64,000 bases of DNA from Sphingomonas sp. (GCA_003248865.1 QFPK01000019.1:1-64000), one strand, 5' to 3'; positions 1-7,942 are shown, counted from the first letter of the stretch. Translations and numbers: made by a program. Notes: generated by a model not told the origin, from the sequence alone.

Positions 1-98
1 CATCAAACGCGCCCCTCACGGCCATCAACACCATGATTTATATCGGAAATATTGAGATCCTGACAGCAAAATCAGCGATTTACTTGGGGAATGTGGGG
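1..98. other. intergenic left edge, possible fabH start codon
   Basis: No gene body is visible in these 98 bases. A CAT at positions 1-3 reads as ATG on the minus strand, preceded on that strand by a GAGGGG-type purine run. In many alphaproteobacteria fabH follows plsX on the same strand, so this could be the first codon of fabH running off the window. Only the start codon would be inside, so this is inference from gene order. Confidence 0.25.
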
Positions 99-1193
99 TC
101 AGGCGGCGTCTGCCGACGGATCAGAAGCCGGCGCGGCGGGCGGCGTGGCCGGCCGATGCGCGGCGAAATTCTTCAGGTCCGCCTGGATGCGGGTGTTGAT
201 ATCCTGCGTGACCAGATCATGGGCGACGCCGATGGCATTGGCGAAGCCCTTGATATTGGCTGCGCCATGGCTTTTCACCACCACGCCGTTCAGGCCCAGG
301 AACACCGCGCCATTGTGGTTGTTCGGGTCCAGTTGGTCCCGCAGTGCCCGGAGCGCCGGGCGGGAGAAGAGATAGCCGATCTTCGTCAGCAGAGAGGCGC
401 GATAGGCGTTCGCCAGCAGCCCGGTGACGAGCTTGGCGGTGCCCTCGGCCGTCTTCAGCGCGATGTTACCGGAAAAGCCGTCGGTCACGATCACGTCGGT
501 GTTGCCTTGCGCGATGCCATTGCCTTCGACATTGCCCAGGAATTCCAGCGGCAGGTCCACCGCGGCCGTGCGGATCAGCGCGGCGGCGTCGCGGATCGCC
601 TCCGTTCCCTTCATGTCTTCCTCGCCGATGTTGAGGAAGGCGACCTTGGGCTTGTCCAGCCCCAGCACGGTGCGCGCAAACGCCGCGCCCATCACCGCGA
701 ACTGCACCAGGTTTTCCGCATCGCAATCGGTGTTGGCGCCCAGATCCAGCACCACCGAATCGCTTTTCAGCGTGGGCATCAGGGCGACGAGCGCGGGGCG
801 GTCGATCCCCTGCATGGTGCGCAGCGCCAGCTTGGCCATCGCCATCAGCGCGCCGGTGTTGCCGGCCGAAACAGCGGCCTGGGCCTGCCCCGCCTTCACC
901 GATTCGATGGCGAGCCCCATGGAGGTGGACTTGGCGCGGCGGATGGCCTGGCTGGGCTTGTCGGTGCCCAGCACCACGCCCTCCACATGCACCACCTCCG
1001 CCTCGGCCGCGATGCGGGGGGCGGCGGCCAGCGCGGCGCGAATCGCCGGTTCCTGCCCGTAAAGGCGGAAGCGAAGCTCGGGGTAGCGCTCACGCGCCAG
1101 TTCGGCCCCGCCGATCACGACTTCGGGGCCGACGTCTCCGCCCATTGCGTCCAGCGCAATCAGCGGGTGTTTCAGATTTTTTTCAGCAGTCAC
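99..1193 (-). CDS. plsX: phosphate acyltransferase PlsX
   Basis: PlsX converts acyl-ACP and phosphate to acyl-phosphate, the first committed step of the PlsX/PlsY route to phosphatidic acid, as a peripheral membrane enzyme. The 364-residue product opens with the family hallmark LIALDAMGGDVGPEVV at residues 11-26 and contains SAGNTGALMA (about 110-119) and LDLGANTDCDAENL. It ends in an Ala/Pro-rich tail that is not part of the family core. The first codon is GTG; no strong ribosome site precedes it, but no better start keeps the conserved N-terminus. It lies 75 bp downstream of rpmF on the same strand, the classic rpmF-plsX arrangement, so the two are probably cotranscribed. Confidence 0.97.
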   Translation of the reverse strand: MTAEKNLKHPLIALDAMGGDVGPEVVIGGAELARERYPELRFRLYGQEPAIRAALAAAPRIAAEAEVVHVEGVVLGTDKPSQAIRRAKSTSMGLAIESVKAGQAQAAVSAGNTGALMAMAKLALRTMQGIDRPALVALMPTLKSDSVVLDLGANTDCDAENLVQFAVMGAAFARTVLGLDKPKVAFLNIGEEDMKGTEAIRDAAALIRTAAVDLPLEFLGNVEGNGIAQGNTDVIVTDGFSGNIALKTAEGTAKLVTGLLANAYRASLLTKIGYLFSRPALRALRDQLDPNNHNGAVFLGLNGVVVKSHGAANIKGFANAIGVAHDLVTQDINTRIQADLKNFAAHRPATPPAAPASDPSADAA

Positions 1194-1268
1194 GCGACGT
1201 GACTAGCCATGGCGGGGCGAGGCATCAAGCGCGGTTTCGCGAACGCCTTGCCGCCCCTCCCTTCGCGA

Positions 1269-1448
1269 TCAGTCTTCCGACGCGATCACTTCGCGGCCGT
1301 CATAGAAGCCGCATGCCGGGCAGATGTGGTGGTTCAGCTTCAGCTCGCCGCAGTTGTTGCATTCCTGGGGCTGCACCGCGACCAGCGCGTGGTGGCTGCG
1401 CCGCATGTTGCGCCGGGAAGGCGAGGTCTTGCGCTTGGGGACGGCCAT
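1269..1448 (-). CDS. rpmF: 50S ribosomal protein L32
   Basis: This 59-residue protein is a structural component of the large ribosomal subunit. The reading begins MAVPKRKTSPSRRNMRRSHH, the standard L32 N-terminus, and carries the zinc-ribbon half CNNCG with a later CPACGFYDGREV, giving four cysteines. It is the first gene of the rpmF-plsX unit, reading leftward, with a plausible promoter at 1531-1558. The length matches alphaproteobacterial L32 exactly. Confidence 0.97.
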   Translation of the reverse strand: MAVPKRKTSPSRRNMRRSHHALVAVQPQECNNCGELKLNHHICPACGFYDGREVIASED

Positions 1449-1530
1449 GAGGCACCTTCTTCAAATCAAAAGGGCGGGAAGCGCGACAGGCGCGCCCGAA
1501 CCGCCCAGACAGTTGGGAATCGAGCGCGCG

Positions 1531-1558
1531 GTCTTAGCCGGAATCCGGAAAATAGCAA
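1531..1558 (-). promoter_or_regulatory. candidate promoter of rpmF-plsX
   Basis: On the minus strand a TTGCTA box (1553-1558) and a TAAGAC box (1531-1536) are separated by 16 nt, about 80 bp before the rpmF start. The same -10 type (TAAG) appears before rpsF. Assigned by eye only. Confidence 0.4.
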
Positions 1559-1622
1559 GTGGGAAGCGGCTGGGAGGCTGCGTGTGGGCCAAGACGAGGA
1601 CGAAGACGGGGAGGAGACTGAC

Positions 1623-2027
1623 ATGATGGTGACGATGATTTCGGCCGGTGTCATCGGCCTGCTGCTGGTTGGGCTGGCGTTCCGCGTTTCGCTGCTGCGG
1701 CGGGCGGGTGGCGTGTCGTTGGGCGACGGCGGCAACCCCGGTCTGCTGGCGGCGGTGAGGGCCCATGCCAATTGCACGGAATGGGCGCCCATCGGGCTGA
1801 TCCTGCTGGCACTGGCAGAACGCAGCGCCGGGCCGGTCTGGTATGTCACCGCGCCTGCCGTGCTGTTTGTGGGCGCGCGCCTGCTGCACCCGCTGGGCAT
1901 GGCGAGCCCCACCCCCCATCCCGCCCGGGCGGCCGGCGCCCTGCTGACCTATGCGACCGTGGCGGTGCTGGCAGTGCTGGTGATCGTGCGGGCCCTGCCC
2001 CACTGCGCGACTTGCGGCGCCGCATGA
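1623..2027 (+). CDS. MAPEG family membrane protein
   Basis: The 134-residue protein has about four hydrophobic segments and the MAPEG signature region, R-A-H-A-N-C-T-E-W-A-P near residues 45-55. Members of this family (membrane-associated proteins in eicosanoid and glutathione metabolism) include glutathione transferases, but many bacterial members have no known substrate, so no reaction is assigned. The start is one of two adjacent ATGs (1623, 1626) preceded by GGAGGAGAC. It is divergent from rpmF and ends 19 bp before nagZ, so it is probably cotranscribed with nagZ and scpA. Confidence 0.85.
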   Translation: MMVTMISAGVIGLLLVGLAFRVSLLRRAGGVSLGDGGNPGLLAAVRAHANCTEWAPIGLILLALAERSAGPVWYVTAPAVLFVGARLLHPLGMASPTPHPARAAGALLTYATVAVLAVLVIVRALPHCATCGAA

Positions 2028-2046
2028 GGAGAGGCATGGACAGCGC

Positions 2047-3063
2047 ATGATTCCAGCCTTCTTCGGCCTCGCCGGCACCCGCATTTCCGACGACGAACGC
2101 GCCCTGTTCAAAGCCTGCGATCCGGCGGGCTATATCCTGTTCAAGCGCAATATCGACACGCCCGATCAGGTGCGCGCCCTCACCGATTCGCTGCGCGCGC
2201 TGTCCGACAATCAGGCCGTGCCGATCCTGATCGATCAGGAAGGCGGCCGGGTGGCCCGGCTGCGCCCGCCGCACTGGCCGGAATTCCCGCCGCCGGTGGT
2301 GTTCGGCGAAGCCTTCACCAAGGCACCGCTGACGGCGATGGCCGCCGCCCGCGCCAATGCACAGGCGCTGGCGGCGATGCTGGCCGAACTGGGCATCAAC
2401 GTGGATTGCCTGCCGCTGCTGGATGTGAAGGCGGAAGGCATGCACGAGGTGATCGGCGACCGCAGCTATGGCACTGATCCGGCCATGGTGGCCTCGCTGG
2501 GCCGCGCCACGCTGGATGGGCTGAAGCTGGGCGGCGCGGTGGGCGTGGTGAAGCACATCCCCGGCCATGGCCGCGGCACACTCGATTCGCATCTGGCGCT
2601 GCCCACCGTGACGGCCAGCGCCGAGGAACTGGAGACAGACCTGATCCCGTTCCGGCGCCTTGCCGATGCGCCGATGGCGATGACGGCGCACATCCTCTAC
2701 ACCGCCTGGGACGAGACCTTCTGCGCCTCGCTCTCCCCCACCATCATCCGCGACATCATCCGGGGCAGCATCGGGTTCGATAATCTGCTGATGTCCGACG
2801 ATCTGGGCATGCAGGCGCTGGGCCTGCAGCCGGGCGGCAACACGATGGGCGGCCGTGCCACCGGCGTGATCGAGGCCGGCTGCGACATCGCCCTGCACTG
2901 CTCCGGCGACTTTGCGGAGATGCGCGAAGTCGCCGACGTGCTCGGGCCGATTTCCGAACCGTCCGCCGAACGGCTGGCGCGCGCCATGGCCTGGCCATCA
3001 GCCAGCGCCGGAACGGTCACCGAACTCGCCGCCAAACGCGACGCGCTTCTGGCCGCGGCATGA
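2047..3063 (+). CDS. nagZ: beta-N-acetylhexosaminidase NagZ
   Basis: NagZ is a cytoplasmic family-3 glycoside hydrolase that removes GlcNAc from anhydromuropeptides during peptidoglycan recycling. The 338-residue product shows DQEGGRVARLRPP near residue 65, the catalytic-loop region KHIPGHGRGTLDSH near 168-181 (the D and H of this loop form the catalytic dyad), and MSDDLGMQAL near 248-257, where the first D of SDDLGM is the nucleophile. A four-codon frame ATG-GAC-AGC-GCA-TGA with its own GAGGAGAGG ribosome site overlaps the nagZ ATG. The 3' end overlaps scpA by 4 bp (ATGA). Confidence 0.96.
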   Translation: MIPAFFGLAGTRISDDERALFKACDPAGYILFKRNIDTPDQVRALTDSLRALSDNQAVPILIDQEGGRVARLRPPHWPEFPPPVVFGEAFTKAPLTAMAAARANAQALAAMLAELGINVDCLPLLDVKAEGMHEVIGDRSYGTDPAMVASLGRATLDGLKLGGAVGVVKHIPGHGRGTLDSHLALPTVTASAEELETDLIPFRRLADAPMAMTAHILYTAWDETFCASLSPTIIRDIIRGSIGFDNLLMSDDLGMQALGLQPGGNTMGGRATGVIEAGCDIALHCSGDFAEMREVADVLGPISEPSAERLARAMAWPSASAGTVTELAAKRDALLAAA

Positions 3064-3827
3064 GCGACCTGTTCGCGGAAGACCCACCGCGGACCGCGCT
3101 GCCGCCGGAGACGCTGATCGTCTCGTTCGAAAGCTGGGAAGGCCCGCTGGACCTTCTGCTGAACCTCGCGCGCAACCAGAAGATCGATCTGGCAAAGATC
3201 CCGATCCTGCCGCTCGTCGAGCAATATCTGGCCTATATTAATAAGGCCCGTGCGCTGAAGCTGGAGATCGCGGCCGACTATCTGGTGATGGCGGCCTGGC
3301 TCGCCTATCTGAAATCCGCCCTGCTGCTCCCGCGCGAGGAACAGCCCGATCCCGATCCCAACATCCTCGCCGAACGGCTGCGCTGGCGGCTGCAACGGCT
3401 GGAAGCCATGCGCGACGCCGCCGACCGGCTGATGCGGCGGGACCTGCTGGGCCGCGACGTGTTCGCGCGCGGCATGCCGGAAGGGCTGCGCACAGTTCGC
3501 CAGTCGCAATGGGACGCCACGCTCTACGACCTGCTGTCGGCCTATGGCGCACTGAACCAGCGGCCCCGGCCCGGCCCCTGGACCCCCCACAACCGAGGCG
3601 CCGTCTACACGCTGGAAGACGCCCTGCAACGCCTCTCCAACCTGATCGGCACCGCACTGGACTGGACGGAGCTGGCGAAATTCCTTCCCCCCACCGAGGA
3701 TCGACAGCTGGCGCGCTCCACCCTCGCCTCCTCCTTCGTGGCGGCGCTGGAACTGACGCGCACGGGGCAAGCGGAACTGAGCCAGTCCGGGGCGTTTGGG
3801 CCGCTGATGCTGCGGATGAAGCAGTAG
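3060..3827 (+). CDS. scpA: segregation and condensation protein ScpA
   Basis: ScpA is the kleisin subunit of the Smc-ScpA-ScpB condensin, which organises and segregates chromosomes. The 255-residue protein contains the N-terminal helix-bundle signature FEGPLDLLL-type sequence (here SWEGPLDLLLNLARNQK, residues 25-41) and the following KIPILPLVEQYLAYI. The C-terminal winged-helix region is present (ALQRLSNLIG onward). It overlaps nagZ by ATGA. In related genomes scpB and tatABC usually follow; here the gene is followed by repeats and then a convergent amidase gene, so the partner scpB must be elsewhere. Confidence 0.95.
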   Translation: MSDLFAEDPPRTALPPETLIVSFESWEGPLDLLLNLARNQKIDLAKIPILPLVEQYLAYINKARALKLEIAADYLVMAAWLAYLKSALLLPREEQPDPDPNILAERLRWRLQRLEAMRDAADRLMRRDLLGRDVFARGMPEGLRTVRQSQWDATLYDLLSAYGALNQRPRPGPWTPHNRGAVYTLEDALQRLSNLIGTALDWTELAKFLPPTEDRQLARSTLASSFVAALELTRTGQAELSQSGAFGPLMLRMKQ

Positions 3828-3843
3828 GGGCGTAAGGGTTTTT

Positions 3844-3890
3844 TCCTCCGGCGGGCAGGGAAATGATTTCCCTGCACCCTCAGACTTGGC
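3844..3890 (-). repeat. two-hairpin repeat copy A (type 1, minus)
   Basis: A 21-nt palindrome at 3855-3875 (stem GCAGGGAAAT with a single-base loop) is flanked by CTCCGGCGGG and ACCCTCAGACTTGGC. The reverse complement of the whole element is almost identical to copies at 15138-15188 and 17450-17496. It lies 16 bp after the scpA stop. Confidence 0.9.
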
Positions 3891-3932
3891 GTTGTGCTCC
3901 CGCTCCACAATTTGAGCGCGTGAAGAAATTCA

Positions 3933-4198
3933 ATTGCCTGCGGCGCAACGCAGACTCTCTCCCCCTGTCAGGGGGAGAGTTGGAGAGAAGGGTGTCTACG
4001 CCGGGCCCGACCCACCAACCTCCCCACAAACCCAACGTCACCCCAACTCGCTCTCCACCCACTCAGGCTGAGCTTGTCGAAGCCCCCGACGCGAAAGCGC
4101 AAGGGCTTAACCGGACACCCAACCCCATGGGGCTTCGACAAGCTCAGCCTGAGCGGGTGGAGGGGTAATGGGGCACCATCCAAAGCGCCGCAGGCAAT
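3933..4198. repeat. nested inverted repeats between scpA and the amidase gene
   Basis: The 526-bp gap 3828-4353 holds no gene. Between copies A and B, an outer inverted pair ATTGCCTGCGGCGC (3933-3946) and its complement (4185-4198) encloses a perfect 11-bp palindrome at 3957-3979 (CTCTCCCCCTG arms) and a 32-bp inverted repeat with one mismatch (4055-4086 and 4129-4160), whose core is CTCAGGCTGAGCTTGTCGAA. The last unit resembles a repeat common in sphingomonad and Caulobacter-like genomes. Confidence 0.85.
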
Positions 4199-4240
4199 CA
4201 ATCTCCGCCGTCAGCGCAACCTATCCGGTCACCCTATTGG

Positions 4241-4290
4241 GGGTGCAGGGGCGTCACGCCCCTGCCGGGTTCCAAGGGCAGAGCCCTTGG
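4241..4290 (+). repeat. two-hairpin repeat copy B (type 2, plus)
   Basis: Hairpin 1 at 4245-4265 has perfect arms GCAGGGGCGT and ACGCCCCTGC around one base. Hairpin 2 at 4272-4290 has arms CCAAGGGC and GCCCTTGG around AGA. The element faces copy A and lies at the 3' end of the minus-strand amidase gene. Compared with other copies both stems carry compensating changes. Confidence 0.9.
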
Positions 4291-4353
4291 AGTCTTGCGC
4301 GGCCACACCAGACGGCCATGGCAGGCAGAGCCCACCCACAACCCAGCGCCCCC

Positions 4354-5781
4354 TCAGATTTGCGGACGACGACCCGCCCAGGGTGCTTCGATTTCCAGCT
4401 CGGCGGCGATCTGCAGAAGCAGGTCTTCCCGGCCGAAAGGCGCCATCAGCATCACGCCGACGGGCAGATGGTCGTGGCTGGTGCCCAGCGGCAGGTTGAT
4501 GGCGGGGCAGCCGCTGATGTTGGCCAGCGAGGCATAGGGGCAGAAGGCGGAGAATTCGGCACCGAATTCGGCCGGATTATCCTGGTCGAGATCGATGACG
4601 CCGAGATCGATGGGGGGTTTGGCGAGCGTGGGGCTGAGCAGCAGGTCGTGGCTCTCGAAGAAGCTGTCGACGGCGATCGCGGCGGATTCGAAGGTGGCGA
4701 GGGCGGTCTGCAGGTCTTCGCCGCTGCGGGTGGCGGCGATGTGGCGCCACATCGATGTGATCTTCTCAATGGACTCCGGCGTGGCTTCATGCCCGACGAG
4801 GGTGGCGTGGGCGGCCAGCGTGCGCGCGGTGCAGACGGCGATGTTGGTGACGTTCGCGGACATCAGCGCACCCCAGTCGAGGTCGGGCCGGGCTTCACGC
4901 ACGCTGTGGCCCAGATGGCCGATCAGCAGCGCTGCATCATGGACTGCGCCATGCACGTCCGGATCGAAATGTTCGCCGCCATAGGGGGCCAACATCAGGC
5001 CGACGGTGAGGCGGGGCAGCTTGCGTTCGAGCACAGCAAGCCAGCCGCTTTGCGGCGCTACGGGACGCACCCGGTCTCCGGCGGCGGGGTGGGCGAACAC
5101 GTCCAGGAAGGCGGCGGCGTCGCGGACGCTGCGGCTGATGGGGCCGATGCCGGACAGGCCGTTCCAGTCCTCCACCTTGCCGGGGCCGAGCGGGATGCGT
5201 CCGCGCGAGGTCTTGAGGCCAAGCAAGCCGCAGCAGCTGGCGGGCACGCGCACGGAGCCGCCGCCGTCTGACGCCTGCGCCAGCGGGATCACGCCTGCGG
5301 CGACCGCCGCGGCCGCGCCGCCGGAGGAACCACCCGTCGTCTTGGCGGTGTTCCACGGGTTGTGGGTGCTGCCGTGGGCGACCGATTCCGTGGTGACGGT
5401 GAGGCCGAGTTCCGGTGTGGTCGTCTTGCCGAAGGTGATGAGGCCGGCAGCATCGGCACGATCGACGAACAGCGAATTGGTGGTGGCGATATGGTCGAGG
5501 TAGCGGCTGCCGGAACCGGTGCGGACTCCGGCGATGTCGATACCCAGATCCTTCACCAGAAAGGGAACACCTGCCAGCGGCGAATCGGGCAATGGACGGG
5601 ACAGCTGCGCCTGCGCGCGGTCCACGCAATCCTGCGCCATGAAATTCAGCAGCGGCTGGGTGGCGTTCACCCGATCAAGCGCGGCGTTGAGCAGTTCCGC
5701 CGCCGTCACATCCCCCTTCTTCACCAGCCGGGCGAGACCCACGGCATCGGTTTCGCGATAGAGGGATGCGAGTTCGGTCAT
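4354..5781 (-). CDS. amidase signature family hydrolase
   Basis: Members hydrolyse amide bonds through a Ser-cisSer-Lys triad. The 475-residue protein has the catalytic lysine in PFLVKDLG (near residue 77), the signature stretch GGSSGGAAAAVAAGV near 150-165 and the second serine region ASDGGGSVRVPASCCG (near 170-185). Its length is normal for the family. It overlaps metC by ATGA and is the last gene of the leftward sseA-metC-amidase unit. Its substrate is not evident; generic amidases are often annotated as GatA-like, but there is no gatB or gatC beside it, so a role in tRNA amidation is unlikely. Confidence 0.92.
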   Translation of the reverse strand: MTELASLYRETDAVGLARLVKKGDVTAAELLNAALDRVNATQPLLNFMAQDCVDRAQAQLSRPLPDSPLAGVPFLVKDLGIDIAGVRTGSGSRYLDHIATTNSLFVDRADAAGLITFGKTTTPELGLTVTTESVAHGSTHNPWNTAKTTGGSSGGAAAAVAAGVIPLAQASDGGGSVRVPASCCGLLGLKTSRGRIPLGPGKVEDWNGLSGIGPISRSVRDAAAFLDVFAHPAAGDRVRPVAPQSGWLAVLERKLPRLTVGLMLAPYGGEHFDPDVHGAVHDAALLIGHLGHSVREARPDLDWGALMSANVTNIAVCTARTLAAHATLVGHEATPESIEKITSMWRHIAATRSGEDLQTALATFESAAIAVDSFFESHDLLLSPTLAKPPIDLGVIDLDQDNPAEFGAEFSAFCPYASLANISGCPAINLPLGTSHDHLPVGVMLMAPFGREDLLLQIAAELEIEAPWAGRRPQI

Positions 5782-7013
5782 TCCAGTCTCCCAAGCCTGC
5801 CGAGCGCCGCGGACAGGTCCGCGATCAGATCATCCGGGTCCTCCAGCCCGATGGACAGTCTTAGGCTGAGGCCGGACGGCTTGAAACTGTTCAGTCTGCG
5901 AATTTTCTCGGGGCTGGTGGGTATGGCGAGGCTTTCGAAACCGCCCCAGCTGAAGCCGATGGCGAACTGCTGCAGCTGATCGAAGAAGCGGGGCGCGTCG
6001 GCGCGGGACCCCGTGTTCAGCACCACGCCAAACAGGCCGGAGCTGCCGGAGAAGTCGCGCTTCCAGATCTCGTGCCCAGGGCAATCGGGGAAGGCCGGGT
6101 GCAGCACGCGTTCCACCAGCGGGTGCGCCTTCAGCCAGCGCGCGATGGTGAGCGCGGACTGCTCGTGGCGCGCCATCCGGGTTGGCATGGTGCGGAAGCC
6201 GCGCAACGCCAGCGCAGCCTCGTCGCCGGAGACGCACTGGCCGAGCTGCCAGGCGGTGTTGCGCAGGCGCGGGAAGAAAGCCTCCGTGGCCGAAACCGAG
6301 CCCATCATCAGGTCGGAATGGCCGCCGACATATTTGGTGAGCGCCTGTGCGACCATGTCGCAACCGGCCGCAATCCCCTTGAAGAAGTGGCTGGCGGCCC
6401 AGGTGTTGTCCAGCAGCGTCGGGATTCCGGCGGCCTTCGCGGCGGCCGTGATCGCAGGCACGTCCTGCACCTCGAAGGTGAGCGAGCCGGGCGATTCGAT
6501 CAGCACGAGGCTGGTATTCTGGCGGAACAGGTTCGCGATCCCTGCGCCGATCAGCGGATCATAAGGCTGGGCTTCCACGCCCAGCCGCTTCAGCAGGCCC
6601 TGCCCCAGCAGGCTGGTCGGATCATAGGCGCTGTCGGGCAGCAGAATATGGTCGCCCGGCTTTGTAACAGAAAGGACGGCGCCTGCGATGGCGGCCACGC
6701 CGGAGGGATAGAGCATGGTGCCCGCCGTGCCCGGTTCCAGCCCTGTCAGCGCTTCGCGCAGCGCCCAGGTGGTGGGGGTGCCCTTGCGGCCGTAGAACAG
6801 GGTTTCGTCCTGCAGGCCGTTGGCGGCGTCCATCGACGCGATGTCGGGATAGATGATGGTGGAGGCACGCCACACGGGCGGGTTGACGATCCCGCCCGTG
6901 CCTTCGCGATTCTGCGTCCATTCAGGCCGGCGGCCGGCATGTGCCGCCCAGGTTTCCGGCTTTTCGCCCTGACTGTCTGCCGTCACGCGCCCGTGACTGT
7001 CCTTTTCTGTCAC
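5778..7013 (-). CDS. metC: cystathionine beta-lyase (Cys/Met PLP-dependent enzyme)
   Basis: Enzymes of this fold cleave or form C-S bonds with pyridoxal phosphate; the closest match by reading is the alphaproteobacterial MetC type, which releases homocysteine from cystathionine. The protein shows RASTIIYPD, YGRKGTPTTWALREAL (cofactor-phosphate contact), LLDNTWAAS, and ALTKYVGGHSDLMMG, whose lysine forms the Schiff base. GTG at 7011-7013 is preferred as start because it overlaps the sseA stop as GTGA, giving 411 residues; a second in-frame GTG at 6984-6986 lies in a duplicated 16-bp palindrome. A start further upstream would overlap sseA by over 40 bp. The C-terminus overlaps the amidase gene by ATGA. 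Confidence 0.9.
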   Translation of the reverse strand: MTEKDSHGRVTADSQGEKPETWAAHAGRRPEWTQNREGTGGIVNPPVWRASTIIYPDIASMDAANGLQDETLFYGRKGTPTTWALREALTGLEPGTAGTMLYPSGVAAIAGAVLSVTKPGDHILLPDSAYDPTSLLGQGLLKRLGVEAQPYDPLIGAGIANLFRQNTSLVLIESPGSLTFEVQDVPAITAAAKAAGIPTLLDNTWAASHFFKGIAAGCDMVAQALTKYVGGHSDLMMGSVSATEAFFPRLRNTAWQLGQCVSGDEAALALRGFRTMPTRMARHEQSALTIARWLKAHPLVERVLHPAFPDCPGHEIWKRDFSGSSGLFGVVLNTGSRADAPRFFDQLQQFAIGFSWGGFESLAIPTSPEKIRRLNSFKPSGLSLRLSIGLEDPDDLIADLSAALGRLGRLE

Positions 7014-7024
7014 GCGCCCGTGAC
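6982..7024. repeat. duplicated 16-bp palindrome at the sseA/metC junction
   Basis: The sequence GTCACGCGCCCGTGAC occurs at 6982-6997 and again at 7009-7024, 11 bp apart. Each copy is an inverted repeat (GTCACG/CGTGAC). The right copy contains the sseA stop and the proposed metC GTG; the left copy contains a second in-frame GTG of metC. Confidence 0.85.
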
Positions 7025-7849
7025 GACCGGCGTATCGGCCTGCGCACCCCATTCGGCCCAGCTGCCGTCATAGAGCGCCGGGCTCTTCGCGCCGAGGATC
7101 GTGGCGGCCAGCACGATGCTGGAGGCCGTGATGCCCGAGCCGCAGGTGGCGATCAGCGGCTTCGCCGGATCGACGCCGGCCGCCGTGAAGGCGGCCTTCA
7201 GCCCGTCGGCATCCTTGATGGTGCCGTCCGCGTTATAAAGCTCGGTATAGGGCAGGTTCTTCGCGCCCGGAATGTGGCCGGGGCGCACGCCGGGGCGGCT
7301 TTCCGGCTCGGCTCCGGCGAAGCGCGAAGCGGAACGGGCATCCACCAACTGGGCTGCGCCCGTCTTCAGATTGTCCTGCACGGCCGCCAGGTCGCGCACC
7401 GAGGAGGTGTCGGCCCAGACGGTGAAGTGGCGGTGGCGCACCACCGGCTTGCCGCTTTCCAGCCCGCCGCCGGCGGCCTTCCAGGCCTCCAGCCCGCCGT
7501 CCAGCACGGCCACCTGGTGGGCGCCGAACAGGTGGAACATCCACCAGGCGCGGGCCGAGGAGCGCAGCGGCGAATTGTCGTAGACGATAATGCGCGAACC
7601 GTCGCCCAGCCCCAGCGCCTGCGCGCGGGAGGCGAACTTTTCCGGCTTCGGCAGCATGAAGGGCAGGCCCGACGAGGTGTCGGCGATTTCCTCGATGTCG
7701 AAGAAGACGGCGCCGGGGATATGGGCCGCCTCGAACTCGGCGCGGGCATCGCGGCCATGATCGGGCAGGAACAGGGTGGCATCCACCACCCGCACGTCGC
7801 TCTTCTCGATTTCGGCCTTCAGCCACTCGGCGCTGACAATCGCGTCCAT
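7010..7849 (-). CDS. sseA: 3-mercaptopyruvate/thiosulfate sulfurtransferase
   Basis: The 279-residue protein has two rhodanese domains (residues about 1-135 and 150-279). The C-terminal active-site loop reads CGSGIT, the form typical of 3-mercaptopyruvate sulfurtransferases rather than thiosulfate-specific rhodaneses; the cysteine carries the persulfide. The start is ATG at 7847-7849, preceded by GGGGGATTTG; a TTG codon just upstream is less likely. It heads a leftward operon with metC and the amidase gene, consistent with a shared role in sulfur amino-acid metabolism. A tandem hairpin array lies directly upstream. Confidence 0.93.
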   Translation of the reverse strand: MDAIVSAEWLKAEIEKSDVRVVDATLFLPDHGRDARAEFEAAHIPGAVFFDIEEIADTSSGLPFMLPKPEKFASRAQALGLGDGSRIIVYDNSPLRSSARAWWMFHLFGAHQVAVLDGGLEAWKAAGGGLESGKPVVRHRHFTVWADTSSVRDLAAVQDNLKTGAAQLVDARSASRFAGAEPESRPGVRPGHIPGAKNLPYTELYNADGTIKDADGLKAAFTAAGVDPAKPLIATCGSGITASSIVLAATILGAKSPALYDGSWAEWGAQADTPVVTGA

Positions 7850-7869
7850 CAAATCCCCCGGTCACCGGC

Positions 7870-7942
7870 GGCCGGACGAACCCGGCCCCATGTTTATGCC
7901 TGCCGGACAACTCCGGCGTTTAAGTCTGCCGGATGCTCCGGC
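7870..7942 (-). promoter_or_regulatory. tandem hairpin array in the sseA leader
   Basis: Three short hairpins follow each other: GCCGGA-TGC-TCCGGC (7928-7942), GCCGGA-CAAC-TCCGGC (7902-7917) and GGCCGG-loop-CCGGCC (7870-7887). Read in the sseA sense, the first two are each followed by similar linkers (AGACTTAAAC and AGGCATAAAC). The array ends about 20 nt before the sseA start. It could be a structured RNA leader or a tandem repeat; it matches no riboswitch I recognise. Confidence 0.5.

Noticed and set aside
3828..4353. Miniature inverted-repeat transposon (MITE) interpretation of the composite
   Set aside because: No target-site duplication or conserved terminal ends could be seen and spacing differs at each locus; a mosaic of REP-like repeats fits better.
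4168..5271. Plus-strand frame opposite the amidase gene starting in repeat B
   Set aside because: Starts within a repeat, has antisense-type composition and is covered by a conserved minus-strand gene.
4354..5781. Annotation of the amidase as GatA
   Set aside because: No gatB or gatC neighbours, and the context is a sulfur amino-acid operon.
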